A DNA stretch of 64,000 nt from Gammaproteobacteria bacterium (lineage in GTDB: Bacteria > Pseudomonadota > Gammaproteobacteria > SZUA-229), in assembly GCA_030148865.1 (NCBI GenBank), contig JASBSR010000006.1, positions 118,856-182,855 on the forward strand, in the 5' to 3' direction. The notes beneath the pieces are model-generated. The model searched no databases. It worked only from the letters and a program-made list of their open reading frames with translations, and was not told the origin of the DNA. The position numbers and the translations under genes were made by a program. Shown one piece after another: positions 35,906 to 46,092 of this stretch (positions within the stretch are counted from its first letter, which is position 1; each line of letters opens with the position of its first letter).

Positions 35906-37168
35906 TCAGATCGCCTCGAGTTTGCGCATACCATTGGGTAACAAACGCATATCGGCGAGCGAGGTAACGAGTACCTGCATGAAACTGGCATCCTCGTAGA
36001 CCATCTTGTAGAACTGCACTTTCATGGTCAGCGCGCTGCCAAAAACGATGCTGGCAAACGCCAGGAACGAACCGACGGCCAGTGTCGAAATACCAGTAAC
36101 GCCTTGACCAATGGTGCAACCAAGCGCCAGGACACCGCCAACGCCCATGAGCGCCGCACCGACCACGTGCTTGATGAAATCGCCAACCGATGCGAACCAT
36201 TCGAGCCGGAAGCCGCGTGTAACCACGGCCCACAGGAACGAGCCGGCAATGACGCCGAATAGCGCGGCCACGCCGAAGGTCCAAAACGCCTTACTGAAAC
36301 CATAACCCACGAACCCGGCTACCTGACCGGTTGGATTGACGAACGTGAACGATTGTACGCCGACGAAAGCGGAACGTATGGGCTGGACCGCACCGGCCGG
36401 GTGATCCGTCATACCCCAGTTGGCGACATAGTTGCGCAACGACACTGTATCGAACAGACCCTGTAAGTGGATCGTACTGGTGAAATACCAGGCCGCGACC
36501 ACAGCTCCACCTACTACCAAGCCGCCGAGAATATTGTCGAAATTGCGGCGAAAATCGCGCGACCGGAAGACAAAGAACAACACCAATGCCGCGATTACGC
36601 TGCCGATCCACAGGCGCGCGACCAACGCATGCTGCGGCGACACCAACGAGCCCAGATCCTGTCCCACCGCCAGGCGCACGTCAGTCTTTTGGATCCATGG
36701 CAGGAAGACCAACGACATCAACGTTTGATCGCTGCCTGGGAATGGGAAGATCATGAAATACGCCGCAATCCCCATCACGGCGGTTACGAACAATGCCTTG
36801 ATATTGCCGCCGCCGAGACGCACCAAGTTCTTATTGGCGCAGCCACTCGCCAGCGTCATGCCAATACCAAACATCACACCACCGAGGATGTTATGTAGCC
36901 AGATCAAATTTGGGCCACGATAGGCGGGAAAGGTATCATTAAGATTAATAATACCGGTGCCTTCGAGCACCAGCGCGCCGATCATTGCCACCGCCATGGC
37001 CAACAACCATGCGCGAAAACGGCCTGTGTCCCCCATATTCACCCAATCGGAGACCGCGCCCATGGTGCAAAAATTGGTTTTATTGACTACTGCTCCCATT
37101 ATCAGCGCAATCACGAAAGTAGTCCCCAAGAGGTACCACTGGGCATCGGCAAAATTATCAAAGACCAT
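35906..37168 (-). CDS. YeeE/YedE-family permease (putative thiosulfate/sulfur transporter)
   Basis: A 420-residue integral membrane protein with about ten helices. Three Cys motifs typical of the family are present: NFCTMGAVSDW near residue 33, TLASGCANKNLVRLGGGN near 110, and LGCTIGQGVTGIST near 350. Family members take up thiosulfate (TsuA type) or move other sulfur-containing groups. Its position next to soxXYZA fits a role in sulfur use, which is inference. It sits between queC and tRNA-Lys, normally neighbours, so it may be a later arrival. Confidence 0.88.
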   Translation of the reverse strand: MVFDNFADAQWYLLGTTFVIALIMGAVVNKTNFCTMGAVSDWVNMGDTGRFRAWLLAMAVAMIGALVLEGTGIINLNDTFPAYRGPNLIWLHNILGGVMFGIGMTLASGCANKNLVRLGGGNIKALFVTAVMGIAAYFMIFPFPGSDQTLMSLVFLPWIQKTDVRLAVGQDLGSLVSPQHALVARLWIGSVIAALVLFFVFRSRDFRRNFDNILGGLVVGGAVVAAWYFTSTIHLQGLFDTVSLRNYVANWGMTDHPAGAVQPIRSAFVGVQSFTFVNPTGQVAGFVGYGFSKAFWTFGVAALFGVIAGSFLWAVVTRGFRLEWFASVGDFIKHVVGAALMGVGGVLALGCTIGQGVTGISTLAVGSFLAFASIVFGSALTMKVQFYKMVYEDASFMQVLVTSLADMRLLPNGMRKLEAI

Positions 37169-37347
37169 ATCGAAGTCCTCCTGCTATCTAGATTCAGCCC
37201 ACGGAGAATCTATTTTCCTGTACTCGCTAGAGCCCCAAATCAGTTTGGGCTGCGCCTGGCAAGCCGTCAGTGTAGAATTTTCAGCGCCCGTGCGCGGAAA
37301 GCCAGCATTCTACCCGAATCAGTAATTTAACGCAATAAAACAATAAG

Positions 37348-38043
37348 TTATTGATAGCGCGTCAAATCGGGAATGCCGGCATCGCGGAAACCGGCACGCC
37401 GCAAGCGGCACGAATCACAATTGCCGCAGGCGCGGCCGTGCGCGTCCGCCTGATAGCATGATACCGTCAACGCATAGTCGACACCCAGCTCCACACCAGT
37501 GCGGATGATGTCGGCTTTCGATAGTTGAATAAGCGGCGCGTGCAGCCGAAAGCTCACGCCTTCGACGCCGGCCTTGGTGGCAAGATTCGCCAAACGTTCG
37601 AACGCACCAATAAATTCCGGCCGGCAATCCGGATAGCCGGAGTAATCCACCGCGTTTACGCCAATGAAAAGATCACGGGCGTCAATCACCTCCGCCCACG
37701 CTAGAGCAAAAGCGAGAAAGACCGTGTTGCGCGCCGGAACATAGGTTATCGGTATGCCTTCACTGGGCCGCTCGGGGACCGCGGTGCGCTCGTCGGTAAG
37801 CGCCGAACCTCCCATCCAACCGAGATCGATATCGATGATGCGATGTTCGCGCACGCCAATGGCCTTGGCTACGGCGCCCGCCGCATCCAACTCCGCCGCA
37901 TGGCGCTGGCCATAGCGAAAGCTGAGTGCGTAACAGTCGAATCCTTGCTTACGCGCCAACGCAACCACGGTCGCCGAGTCCAGGCCGCCCGACAGCAGCA
38001 CCACTGCCGGCGCTGCGCTCTGTTGCTGTTTGACTTTAGTCAT
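37348..38043 (-). CDS. queC: 7-cyano-7-deazaguanine (preQ0) synthase
   Basis: ATP-dependent step that makes preQ0 for the tRNA base queuosine. The 231-residue protein has the PP-loop [20 protein letters not shown] at residues 14-33. The zinc-binding C-terminus is [20 protein letters not shown], with four cysteines. Length matches. It is 32 bases downstream of queE and co-transcribed with it. Confidence 0.96.
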   Translation of the reverse strand: MTKVKQQQSAAPAVVLLSGGLDSATVVALARKQGFDCYALSFRYGQRHAAELDAAGAVAKAIGVREHRIIDIDLGWMGGSALTDERTAVPERPSEGIPITYVPARNTVFLAFALAWAEVIDARDLFIGVNAVDYSGYPDCRPEFIGAFERLANLATKAGVEGVSFRLHAPLIQLSKADIIRTGVELGVDYALTVSCYQADAHGRACGNCDSCRLRRAGFRDAGIPDLTRYQ

Positions 38044-38075
38044 GGTCTACCACTAACTGCGCCATCGGCGATGGA

Positions 38076-38753
38076 TCAACGCCCGCGCTCGTCACCCCAA
38101 AGATACTTGTGCAATTGAATTTGAAAGCGCACAGGCAGTCGATCCTCCAAAATCCAGTCGGCCAAATCACGGGCATCGAGTTGCCCCGACGATGGCGAAA
38201 ACAATACTTCGAAGCGATCCGTCAGTTTACGCTCCAGCACCAGTTGCCGCGCCCACTCATAGTCTTGCCGATCGCACAGCACAAACTTGACCTGGTCGGT
38301 TGCAGCCAAGTGATCGAGATTATCGTAGAGATTGCGCCCGACCTCTCCGGAAGCGGGCGTCTTGAGATCCATAACCTTGGTTACCCGTACGTCGATATCG
38401 GCCAGATCCAATGCGCCGCTGGTTTCCAACGACACGCGATAACCGCGATCGCAAAGCTCCCGAAGCAACAAGCGCGTCGCTTTTTGCGCCAATGGCTCGC
38501 CACCAGTAACGGTAACGTAGCGCGCCTCATATTGACCGATCTCGGCGAGCACAGCGCCCACATTCATCCAATGTCCTTCGTGGAAGGCATACTCGGTATC
38601 GCAATAGTTACAGCGCAGCGGACATCCGGTCAGACGCACGAACACGGTCGGCCAACCGACGGTGCTCGCCTCGCCCTGCAAAGAATAAAAAATCTCGTTG
38701 ATCCGCAAACGCGCGTGCGCGTCGTCGGGCGATGATTGGGCTTGTTTCGTCAT
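38076..38753 (-). CDS. queE: 7-carboxy-7-deazaguanine synthase (radical SAM)
   Basis: Radical SAM enzyme forming the deazaguanine ring for queuosine. The 225-residue protein has SLQGEASTVGWPTVFVRLTG and the cluster motif CPLRCNYCDTEYAFHEG (CxxxCxxC near residues 44-51). GGEPLAQK follows. The typical QueE type found with the tol-pal operon. Adjacent to queC. Confidence 0.95.
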   Translation of the reverse strand: MTKQAQSSPDDAHARLRINEIFYSLQGEASTVGWPTVFVRLTGCPLRCNYCDTEYAFHEGHWMNVGAVLAEIGQYEARYVTVTGGEPLAQKATRLLLRELCDRGYRVSLETSGALDLADIDVRVTKVMDLKTPASGEVGRNLYDNLDHLAATDQVKFVLCDRQDYEWARQLVLERKLTDRFEVLFSPSSGQLDARDLADWILEDRLPVRFQIQLHKYLWGDERGR

Positions 38754-38887
38754 GAGGGGATTGTACTACAAGCCGGATACGGTCAGATCGACATACAGCG
38801 ACGGAAAAACTACGGCGACGCCCCGAACGAGCCGGTGCCGACGAACGGATGGCGGTCGTTATACGGGTGCGACCGAACCGTGAAAAA

Positions 38888-39715
38888 TCAGTGGCCTTCC
38901 TTGCGCATACGCTGCAAACGCGTTTGTGCGAGCTGGGCCGCGGTACTGTTCGGATAGCGCTTAGTAACATTTTGTAGCGTAGCGCGTGCCTGTTGCCATT
39001 GATCGAGCTCGTATTCGGTATAGCCAAGCTTGAGCATAGCATCCGGTACCTTCGGGCTATCCGGATAGTTGCTTACGACTTTTCCGAACGACACCGCCGC
39101 TTGTTTGAAATTGCGCGAAACGTAGTGCGCCTCGCCCAACCAATACTGTGCATTGCCGGCATATTGACTGTGCGGATACGCTTGCAAAAACGAATCGAAG
39201 GCGCTTATCGCCTGCGGATAGCGCCCGTCCTTGAGCAAATTGAAGGCCTGCTCGTAGGCCGAACGCTCCTGTGGTGAAGGCAGCGCCGCAGATGGCTGCG
39301 GGGGCGGCGTCTGTGCCTGGCCCTGAGACGGCATAACGCTCGGCGGCGGGGCCGAGCCCTGGTTAGGCGCCGGTGCCGGCGCCGGGGAGCCGCCGACGCC
39401 GGAACGTGCTCCGCCGACCTCCAGCGCACGCAAGCGCCGGTCGACATCCAGATACAACTCACGCTGACGCTGCTTGATTTCCTTCAGGTCGTGCGCTTGA
39501 ACCTCGAGGTCACCCCGAAGTTGTCGGACTTCCCGCTCCATGCGATCCAGACGTTCCAGTAAATCCACCATGCGGCGCATTTGCAAAGATTCCGGCGGAG
39601 CGGCAGACGTCACCGGTGCCGGTGGAGTCTGCGCAAACACGTTGGGACTCATCACTGTGACCAGCGCCATCGCTCCGGCCGCAGCTAGCGAAATGCGCCG
39701 CATGGTGTTACTCAT
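38888..39715 (-). CDS. cpoB: Tol-Pal system protein CpoB/YbgF
   Basis: Periplasmic protein linking Tol-Pal with peptidoglycan synthesis. The 275-residue protein has a signal peptide (ending NVFA near residue 28) and an N-terminal coiled coil (LERLDRMEREVRQLRGDLEV and following). A Pro/Ala/Gln-rich linker and a TPR domain follow (AYEQAFNLLKDGRYPQAISA, YWLGEAHYVSRNFKQA). Length and domain order match. It overlaps the pal stop by four bases (ATGA), so it is translationally coupled. Confidence 0.94.
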   Translation of the reverse strand: MSNTMRRISLAAAGAMALVTVMSPNVFAQTPPAPVTSAAPPESLQMRRMVDLLERLDRMEREVRQLRGDLEVQAHDLKEIKQRQRELYLDVDRRLRALEVGGARSGVGGSPAPAPAPNQGSAPPPSVMPSQGQAQTPPPQPSAALPSPQERSAYEQAFNLLKDGRYPQAISAFDSFLQAYPHSQYAGNAQYWLGEAHYVSRNFKQAAVSFGKVVSNYPDSPKVPDAMLKLGYTEYELDQWQQARATLQNVTKRYPNSTAAQLAQTRLQRMRKEGH

Positions 39716-40281
39716 TGGGCGCCTCGCTTGTAGACGATCTCCACACGACGGTTTTTAGCCCAGGCCTGCTCATTATGACCCGGGTCGACCGGACGCTCCT
39801 CACCATAACTGACGACCTGGATCTGCTTATCGGTGGCGCCTTGGAACAACAACAGGCGGCGTACCGCTTCGGCGCGACGTTCACCCAAACCGATGTTGTA
39901 CTCACGCGAACCGCGTTCGTCCGTGTTGCCTTCGAGCACGACATGCGTATCCGGATGGCTGGCAAGGTACTGCGCATGCGCGGCTATGATGGGGCGATCC
40001 GACGCATGCACCTCGCTACTGTCGAAATCGAAGTAGAACACGCGTGTGGCCAACGGACTGGACGGATTGTCCAGCGCATCGGTACTGACACCCGACTGGC
40101 CCGGCAATGCATTGGTGCTGCCACCCGCCTGCCCCGACCCCGACGCACCACCGGCCGGTAATCCTTGGGAATGATCTTCGACCGGCGCACCGGAACCCGG
40201 TTTGACTTCGCCGGAACTGCCGCAGGCGCTCAGAAACACGCCCAACACAACGACCATTAGAACTTTGGTCATATTACTCAT
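39712..40281 (-). CDS. pal: Peptidoglycan-associated lipoprotein Pal
   Basis: Outer-membrane lipoprotein that ties the outer membrane to peptidoglycan and to TolB. The 189-residue protein has the lipobox LSAC with Cys at about residue 20. A Gly/Ser linker leads to an OmpA-type domain with VFYFDFDSSEVHASDRPIIA and VLEGNTDERGSREYNIGLGE, the peptidoglycan-binding motif. Between tolB and cpoB. Confidence 0.96.
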   Translation of the reverse strand: MSNMTKVLMVVVLGVFLSACGSSGEVKPGSGAPVEDHSQGLPAGGASGSGQAGGSTNALPGQSGVSTDALDNPSSPLATRVFYFDFDSSEVHASDRPIIAAHAQYLASHPDTHVVLEGNTDERGSREYNIGLGERRAEAVRRLLLFQGATDKQIQVVSYGEERPVDPGHNEQAWAKNRRVEIVYKRGAQ

Positions 40282-40309
40282 TGGAATGATCTCCTAAAGA
40301 AATACGAAA

Positions 40310-41662
40310 TTAATCGGTAAATGGACCCCACGCAGGCTCGCGCACTTCGCCGTCTCGCAGTTGCAGACGTTGTCGTACGCGACCATCAACTGAAACAGCC
40401 GCCAATACTCCTCGCTGCTTATACACCGTCGCGTACAAAATCATGCTGCCGTTGGGAGCAAACGTCGGCGACTCGTCTTCGCGCCCATCCGTCAGCACTC
40501 GGAACAACCCGGTCTTGAGATCCAATACTGCAATTTTGAAAACTTTGCCTTCACCGTGCACCATCGCCAGCAGTTTACCATCCGGAGAAAATGCGGCGCG
40601 CGCATTATAGCTGCCGTCGAAGGTAAGACGCTTAGGCCGTCCGCCGCTGGCATCTACTTGATACAATTGCGGCCCCCCGCTTCTGTCCGACGTAAACACC
40701 AACGATTTCCCATCCGGGGACCAAGTCGGTTCCGTGTCGATGGCACTATTGTAGGTGATACGGCGCAAGGCATGCGTAGCCAAGTTGAGTACGAAAATTT
40801 CCGGGTTGCCCTGGTCGACGTAAGATAGCGTGAGTGCGAGTTGTTTTCCATCCGGCGACCACGCCGGCGCACCGTTGATACCCTTGCGCGCGGAGACCTT
40901 TTGCCGCGCCCCGGTCGCCAAATCCTGAATATAAATTGCCGGTCGGCCGCCTTCGAACGAGACATAGGCGAGCTTTGAGCCGTCCGGAGACCAACTCGGT
41001 GACATGATCGGCGCCGGAGAGTTCAGCACCTCGTGCGGATTGTAGCCGTCGGCGTCCGCTACCTGTAGCGAATACAGCGTGCCTTTGCGTCCATGCGTAA
41101 CGGTTATATAGGCAATGCGGGTACTAAAGGCGCCGCGCTGCCCGGTTAACTGCTTATATATGATATCGCTGATATAGTGAGCGGTGCGGCGCAATTCGTT
41201 TGCGCGGCTAGGCACGCTGTAACCGGCCAACTGTTTGATCTGGTAGTCCGGCTTGCCTATGTCCTGGCCGGTCGGCGCTTTATAGATATCAAATAGTTGG
41301 AACTGCACATTGTAGGCACCGCCGGCCGCCGGCCGCACTTGACCGACCACCAAATCGTCCACACCCAAGCTGCGCCAGTTCTCGAAATTGACCTCGGCGC
41401 CGCTGTGCGGCCGCTCCAAAAAATTCTTGCTCGCCAGCAACTTGAACCGGCCCGTGCGGGCCAGATCGGCGCTGACGATGGCGCTGACATCTTGCCCAGG
41501 CGGCGCCCCCGAGCCGGTCCACTTAAACGGCACGATGGCAATCGGCACACCACCCTCGATACCCTGAGTAATCTGAATTTCCAGCACCGCGTAGGCGCTA
41601 GCTGACCATAACAAGCCGCCGCACAACAGTGCCGGTATCCATCGAATCATTCTGTTCAACAT
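40310..41662 (-). CDS. tolB: Tol-Pal system protein TolB
   Basis: Periplasmic beta-propeller that contacts Pal and TolA. The 450-residue protein has a signal peptide (ending SASAYA near residue 25). An N-terminal domain follows (about 26-170), then propeller repeats such as SPSWSPDGSKLAYVSFEGG, APAWSPDGKQLALTLS, EPTWSPDGKSLVFTSDRSGG and APNGSMILYA. Length normal. Two bases after tolA. Confidence 0.96.
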   Translation of the reverse strand: MLNRMIRWIPALLCGGLLWSASAYAVLEIQITQGIEGGVPIAIVPFKWTGSGAPPGQDVSAIVSADLARTGRFKLLASKNFLERPHSGAEVNFENWRSLGVDDLVVGQVRPAAGGAYNVQFQLFDIYKAPTGQDIGKPDYQIKQLAGYSVPSRANELRRTAHYISDIIYKQLTGQRGAFSTRIAYITVTHGRKGTLYSLQVADADGYNPHEVLNSPAPIMSPSWSPDGSKLAYVSFEGGRPAIYIQDLATGARQKVSARKGINGAPAWSPDGKQLALTLSYVDQGNPEIFVLNLATHALRRITYNSAIDTEPTWSPDGKSLVFTSDRSGGPQLYQVDASGGRPKRLTFDGSYNARAAFSPDGKLLAMVHGEGKVFKIAVLDLKTGLFRVLTDGREDESPTFAPNGSMILYATVYKQRGVLAAVSVDGRVRQRLQLRDGEVREPAWGPFTD

Positions 41663-41664
41663 AG

Positions 41665-42675
41665 CTATTCCACCGTAAAGGTAAATCGGATTTCGCGATC
41701 AAAAACGTCCGGGTCGGGTGCGCGCGGTAGCGGTGACGACTTCATTACGGCGGTTTCCACCGAACGCTCCATGGCGACACCGCCGCCGGTACAGTTACTT
41801 GCCTGCGCGGAAATCACAAACCCACCCGGGGCCTGTTGCACGTCGACTTGGCAAGTAGTGCCTTTCGGGATGCCCGGATCGCGCAACCAGTTATTTTCCA
41901 CGCGCGAGGCAATAGCCGACATATATTGCTGCTTCAGCGTCGCCAACTGACGTTGGCGCTGCGCCTGCATTTGCGCCGCTTCGGCATCCATCTGCTTTTG
42001 CAGCGCCGCCTTGGCCTCGGCCTCCTCGCGTGCACGCCGCGCGGCCTCGATACGCTTCTTTGCTTCCAATTTGCGCTTGGCTTCCGCTTCCTGCTTGCGT
42101 TTCAGCTCCGCGGCCTTACGCTTGGCCTCCGCCTCCTGCGCGCGCTTCAGCTCCGCCTTATGCTTGCGCTCCAGTTCCTGTTGTTGCGCCTGAAGCTTTG
42201 CCAGGCGTTCTTTTTCCTGTTGATTTTTCTTCTGAATTTCGGCCAGACGCTTTTGCTCGGCGGCCTGCTGCTGTTTCAGCTTGGCTTGCTGCGCCTGTTC
42301 GGCCTTGGCCTGTGCGGCCCGCTCCTGTTGCTGGATTTTCAACTGCTTTTGCTCTTCGGTACGCTTACGACGCAATTCGGCCAGTCGTTGCTCCTCGCGC
42401 TTGCGCGCCTGCTCGGCCTTGCTTGCCTCAGCCTGCAATCGCTGTTGGCGCTCGGCTTCCTGCTGCTGCTTGCGTTGCTCGGCGCTGCGCAATTTTTTCA
42501 TCTCGGCTTTGACTTGGCCCTCATCAACGCTAACCGCCTTGATCACTTTGACGCCGCCATCCGGCAACGGTGGCGGCGTACCGACCAAGCTGACGATCAA
42601 CACCGCCACCAGCACGATGTGTAGAACGACAGCCAGTATCACCGCCCAGTAATTCTCGCGTAACGCATGCCACAT
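41665..42675 (-). CDS. tolA: Tol-Pal system protein TolA
   Basis: Inner-membrane protein that spans the periplasm and transmits the proton motive force to Pal. The 336-residue protein has one N-terminal membrane helix (WAVILAVVLHIVLVAVLIVS). A long Lys/Ala/Glu/Gln-rich helix follows (about 55-230, many KRKQEAEAKRKLEAKK-type repeats). The C-terminal TonB-like domain has RVENNWLRDPGIPKGTTCQV and ends FTFTVE. The standard three-domain structure. Confidence 0.95.
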   Translation of the reverse strand: MWHALRENYWAVILAVVLHIVLVAVLIVSLVGTPPPLPDGGVKVIKAVSVDEGQVKAEMKKLRSAEQRKQQQEAERQQRLQAEASKAEQARKREEQRLAELRRKRTEEQKQLKIQQQERAAQAKAEQAQQAKLKQQQAAEQKRLAEIQKKNQQEKERLAKLQAQQQELERKHKAELKRAQEAEAKRKAAELKRKQEAEAKRKLEAKKRIEAARRAREEAEAKAALQKQMDAEAAQMQAQRQRQLATLKQQYMSAIASRVENNWLRDPGIPKGTTCQVDVQQAPGGFVISAQASNCTGGGVAMERSVETAVMKSSPLPRAPDPDVFDREIRFTFTVE

Positions 42676-42688
42676 CGCCGAGAATCGC

Positions 42689-43123
42689 CTACTTCCCGGC
42701 TTTTGCCGGTGATTGTGTCATTAGACCCACGCTTGGCGCACCGGCCGCTTGCAACAAAGCCATGGTGTGCACTACGCGCCCATAGGGCACGCCTTGATCG
42801 CCGCCGACCATTACCGGCGTCCCGGGCCGACTACGCAGTACGGCCGCTACACGAACCATCAACGCGTTATCATCGACGGGTTGTTTTTGATGCTCGCCGA
42901 CATTAACGAACAGCTGACCCTGGGCATTGATCCTGATAACCAGCGGCGTAATTTTGGTCGGCGGCAACGCCTTGGCAGAAGCCTGCGGCAGCTCCACCTT
43001 AACACCCTGCTTGATGATCGGCGTGGTGATCATGAAAATGAGCAGCAGCACCAAGGTGACGTCGATGTACGGCACGACATTGATCTGCGCCATCGGTTTT
43101 TTGCGTATTCGTTGCCTGGCCAT
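42689..43123 (-). CDS. tolR: Tol-Pal system protein TolR
   Basis: Inner-membrane proton-channel partner of TolQ, in the ExbD family. The 144-residue protein has QINVVPYIDVTLVLLLIFMI at residues 13-32, carrying the essential Asp of the channel. A periplasmic domain follows (PVMVGGDQGVPYGRVVHTMA). Length matches. Between tolQ and tolA. Confidence 0.96.
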   Translation of the reverse strand: MARQRIRKKPMAQINVVPYIDVTLVLLLIFMITTPIIKQGVKVELPQASAKALPPTKITPLVIRINAQGQLFVNVGEHQKQPVDDNALMVRVAAVLRSRPGTPVMVGGDQGVPYGRVVHTMALLQAAGAPSVGLMTQSPAKAGK

Positions 43124-43185
43124 GATGTGATTGCCTGTTGGTTTAAAGAGCGTACGCGCGCGCCGTCCAGGCCAACTATCGCGCC

Positions 43186-43842
43186 TTACTCGTGAGCATA
43201 ACGTTGCAGTATGGAGGAAAATTCTTCCATGAAATTATCGTAACGGTTGGCGAGACGCTCCGCGTCGTGGGCAAACCGATTGTAGGCGACCACCGCCGGT
43301 ATGGCGGCGAACAGGCCCATCGCTGTTGCCACCAACGCTTCGGATATGCCCGGCGCTACCAACGCAAGTGAGGCCTGTTCAACACCGGCGAGCGCGTGGA
43401 ACGAATTCATAATACCCCATACCGTCCCGAACAATCCTACGTACGGGCTGGTAGAGCCGACCGTAGCCAAAAAGGACAGGTGGGTTTCCAGGCTTTCAAT
43501 CTCGCGCGCCAGCGCCACGCGCATGGCACGCTGCGCGCCTTCCAGCATGACCGTCGACGGTGTTCCATCGCCCTTGCGCAAGCGGGCAAATTCCTTGAAT
43601 CCGGCGGTGAATATGCTCTCCATGCCGGCCGGCTGCCCGGCCCTCATCTGGCGGTAGATTTGGCCGAGGTCGGCGCCAGACCAAAAACGTCGCTCGAATT
43701 CATCGGCGGCCTTGCGTGCCCGCTTGACGTCGGCCAGTTTACGAAAAATCATGGTCCAAGAAATGATGGACGCCGCCAGCAGCAGCAGCAGAACAGCCTT
43801 GACCAAGGGACTGGCATCCGAGACCAGATGCACAAACGACAT
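43186..43842 (-). CDS. tolQ: Tol-Pal system protein TolQ
   Basis: Inner-membrane proton-channel subunit, in the ExbB/MotA family. The start at 43842 (MSFVHLVSDASPLVKAVLLL) gives 218 residues and begins one base after the ybgC stop. An in-frame ATG at 43869 would overlap ybgC by 26 bases. Three membrane helices are seen: ASPLVKAVLLLLLAASIISW, LATVGSTSPYVGLFGTVWGI with the conserved GLFGTVWG, and ALVATAMGLFAAIPAVVAY. First of tolQRAB-pal-cpoB. Confidence 0.95.
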   Translation of the reverse strand: MSFVHLVSDASPLVKAVLLLLLAASIISWTMIFRKLADVKRARKAADEFERRFWSGADLGQIYRQMRAGQPAGMESIFTAGFKEFARLRKGDGTPSTVMLEGAQRAMRVALAREIESLETHLSFLATVGSTSPYVGLFGTVWGIMNSFHALAGVEQASLALVAPGISEALVATAMGLFAAIPAVVAYNRFAHDAERLANRYDNFMEEFSSILQRYAHE

Positions 43843-43843
43843 A

Positions 43844-44257
43844 TCAAACTTCACAGATAAGATCTCCACGCATGGATTCAGGCAGTGGCCGGGGTTTGAA
43901 GGCCGCGGCGTCCAGGCAAACTATCCGGATCCGACCGCTACACAGCAACTCGGGTTCCGAATCATCACGATGAATTTTTTGCTCAAAAGTAACGCTGGTA
44001 CGACCGGCGTCACAGATATGCGCGCTGACACGCAATAAATCATTGAAACGCGCCGGTCTATGATAGTCCAGATTTGCCGCGTGCACGGCAAAGACCACAC
44101 CCTCGGTCCGAATTAGTTCGTCCTGCTCGAAGCCTCGCTGACGCAGAAATTCAGTACGTGCGCGCTCCATAAACTTTAGATAGTTGGCGTGATATACCAC
44201 GCCACCACAATCGGTGTCCTCATAGTAAACCCGCACTGGCCATATGAATTCGGTCAC
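43844..44257 (-). CDS. ybgC: Acyl-CoA thioesterase YbgC
   Basis: Hotdog-fold thioesterase always found with tol-pal. The 137-residue protein has RVYYEDTDCGGVVYHANYLK (residues 9-28), which holds the catalytic Asp, then FMERARTEFLRQ. Residue spacing is that of the 4-hydroxybenzoyl-CoA thioesterase-like family. First gene before tolQ. Confidence 0.94.
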   Translation of the reverse strand: MTEFIWPVRVYYEDTDCGGVVYHANYLKFMERARTEFLRQRGFEQDELIRTEGVVFAVHAANLDYHRPARFNDLLRVSAHICDAGRTSVTFEQKIHRDDSEPELLCSGRIRIVCLDAAAFKPRPLPESMRGDLICEV

Positions 44258-44342
44258 AATTCTATACTCTGCTACACATACAAATTCGGCGCGCTGGGGC
44301 CAACGTCCGATATACCGTGGGTATTCGGCACGTCATGCGGCC

Positions 44343-45383
44343 TTAATCGCGCTCAAACAGGCCAAATTCATCCTGCTGGTCTTGCGACGATACAAAACCG
44401 AAATGCCGATACGCGCTAGGGGTCGCCACACGGCCGCGTGGCGTGCGCATGATGAAGCCTTGTTGGATCAGATACGGCTCCAACACGTCTTCTATGGTGT
44501 CGCGCTCCTCACCGATAGCCGACGCCAGACTGTCGAGTCCGACCGGGCCACCGTCGAATTTTTCGATGATCGCCAACAACAAACGACGATCCATATGATC
44601 GAAACCCAAGCCGTCGACACTGAGCATTTCCAACGCTGCCGACGCCACTTCCCGGTTGATTTTCCCGCCGACTTTAACCTCGGCGTAATCTCGAACACGC
44701 CGTAGGAGTCGATTGGCGATACGCGGGGTGCCGCGCGAGCGTTGTGCGATTTCGGCGGCGCCGTCCGCATCCAGAACCAGGCCAAAGATACCGGCGGAAC
44801 GTCGGATAATATGCGTCAGCTCGTCAACATTATAGAATTCCAGGCGCTGGACAATGCCGAATCGATCGCGCAACGGCGAAGTCAACAAACCGGCGCGAGT
44901 AGTCGCGCCGACCAACGTGAATGGCGGCAAATCCAACTTGATAGAACGCGCCGCCGGGCCTTCTCCAATCATGATGTCGAGCTGATAATCTTCCATCGCC
45001 GGATAGAGTATTTCTTCCACCACCGGACTCAGTCGGTGGATTTCGTCGACGAACAATACGTCGTGTGGTTCCAAATTGGTGAGCTGCGCGGCCAGATCGC
45101 CGGCGCGCTCCAAAACCGGCCCGGCGGTATGGCGCAGGGTGGCGCCGAGCTCATTGGCGATGATATGAGCCAACGTCGTCTTCCCCAGTCCCGGTGGTCC
45201 AAATATCAGTACATGATCGAGCGCCTCGCCGCGATTACGCGCCGCCTGTATGAAAATCTCCATTTGCGCGCGCACGACCTTCTGGCCAACGTAGTCGCTG
45301 AGACGTTTGGGCCGAATCGCGCGCTCTAACGACTCATCGTCGCGCTTCTCAGTAGCGGAAATTAGTCGGTCACTTTCGATCAT
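44343..45383 (-). CDS. ruvB: Holliday junction branch-migration helicase RuvB
   Basis: AAA+ motor that drives branch migration with RuvA. The 346-residue protein has [20 protein letters not shown] (Walker A), [20 protein letters not shown] (Walker B), [18 protein letters not shown] (sensor 1) and [20 protein letters not shown] (sensor 2). The C-terminal winged-helix domain is complete. It follows ruvA by about 100 bases. Confidence 0.97.
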   Translation of the reverse strand: MIESDRLISATEKRDDESLERAIRPKRLSDYVGQKVVRAQMEIFIQAARNRGEALDHVLIFGPPGLGKTTLAHIIANELGATLRHTAGPVLERAGDLAAQLTNLEPHDVLFVDEIHRLSPVVEEILYPAMEDYQLDIMIGEGPAARSIKLDLPPFTLVGATTRAGLLTSPLRDRFGIVQRLEFYNVDELTHIIRRSAGIFGLVLDADGAAEIAQRSRGTPRIANRLLRRVRDYAEVKVGGKINREVASAALEMLSVDGLGFDHMDRRLLLAIIEKFDGGPVGLDSLASAIGEERDTIEDVLEPYLIQQGFIMRTPRGRVATPSAYRHFGFVSSQDQQDEFGLFERD

Positions 45384-45486
45384 GCTAATTCACCGTGGCG
45401 CAGGCTGGCGAGCCCGACTCGTGCGGCCGCATGGCCTGCGCTAAGAAGCCTATCCGAGCGGCATTGGCAACTCAACCTTAAAGGTA

Positions 45487-46092
45487 TCACTTCAAACTAC
45501 CTTGCAGAGCTTGGCGTATAATTTCCTCGCTTGCGAGATCGGCGCTGCTTTCGACCGAGCGCACCAAACGGCTGGCTTCGTGTGGTTTGTAGCCCAGCGC
45601 GATCAGCGCACTGACCGCATCCTCCAGCGGGTTGAGTGACGACTCCGCTCGCGAACCACTATCCACTGCCGAGGCACCGTGCGTTTCGAAGTCCTTGAGC
45701 CGGTCGCGCATTTCCACAATGAGTCGCTCGGCGGTCTTCTTGCCAACGCCCGGCAGGCGCACTAACGCCGCGCTATCCTGATTATGCACACAAAGGATAA
45801 AGCCCTCGGGATTGATGCCGGACAGAATCGTCAGTGCCAGTTTGGCGCCCACCCCACTGACTTTGATCAAGCTGCGAAACAGGGCCCGTTCGGACTCGGT
45901 GGCAAAACCATACAACGTGTGATTGTCCTCGCGAATCACCAAGTGGGTATGCAACACAACGGTCTGTCCAAGTTCCGGTAGCACGTAAAAGGTCGACATC
46001 GGCGCGTCGACCTCGTAGCCGACCCCATTGACATCCAACAGCAGATGGGGCGCTCGCTTGTCGGCCAACGTGCCGCGCAGACGCCCGATCAT
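45487..46092 (-). CDS. ruvA: Holliday junction branch-migration protein RuvA
   Basis: Tetrameric junction-binding partner of RuvB. The ATG at 46092 ([20 protein letters not shown]) overlaps the ruvC stop as ATGA and gives 201 residues, the normal length. The frame is open further upstream, but that part is the ruvC region. An OB domain is at the N-terminus and helix-hairpin-helix motifs are present ([39 protein letters not shown]). A flexible linker and the C-terminal RuvB-binding domain follow. Confidence 0.95.
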   Translation of the reverse strand: MIGRLRGTLADKRAPHLLLDVNGVGYEVDAPMSTFYVLPELGQTVVLHTHLVIREDNHTLYGFATESERALFRSLIKVSGVGAKLALTILSGINPEGFILCVHNQDSAALVRLPGVGKKTAERLIVEMRDRLKDFETHGASAVDSGSRAESSLNPLEDAVSALIALGYKPHEASRLVRSVESSADLASEEIIRQALQGSLK

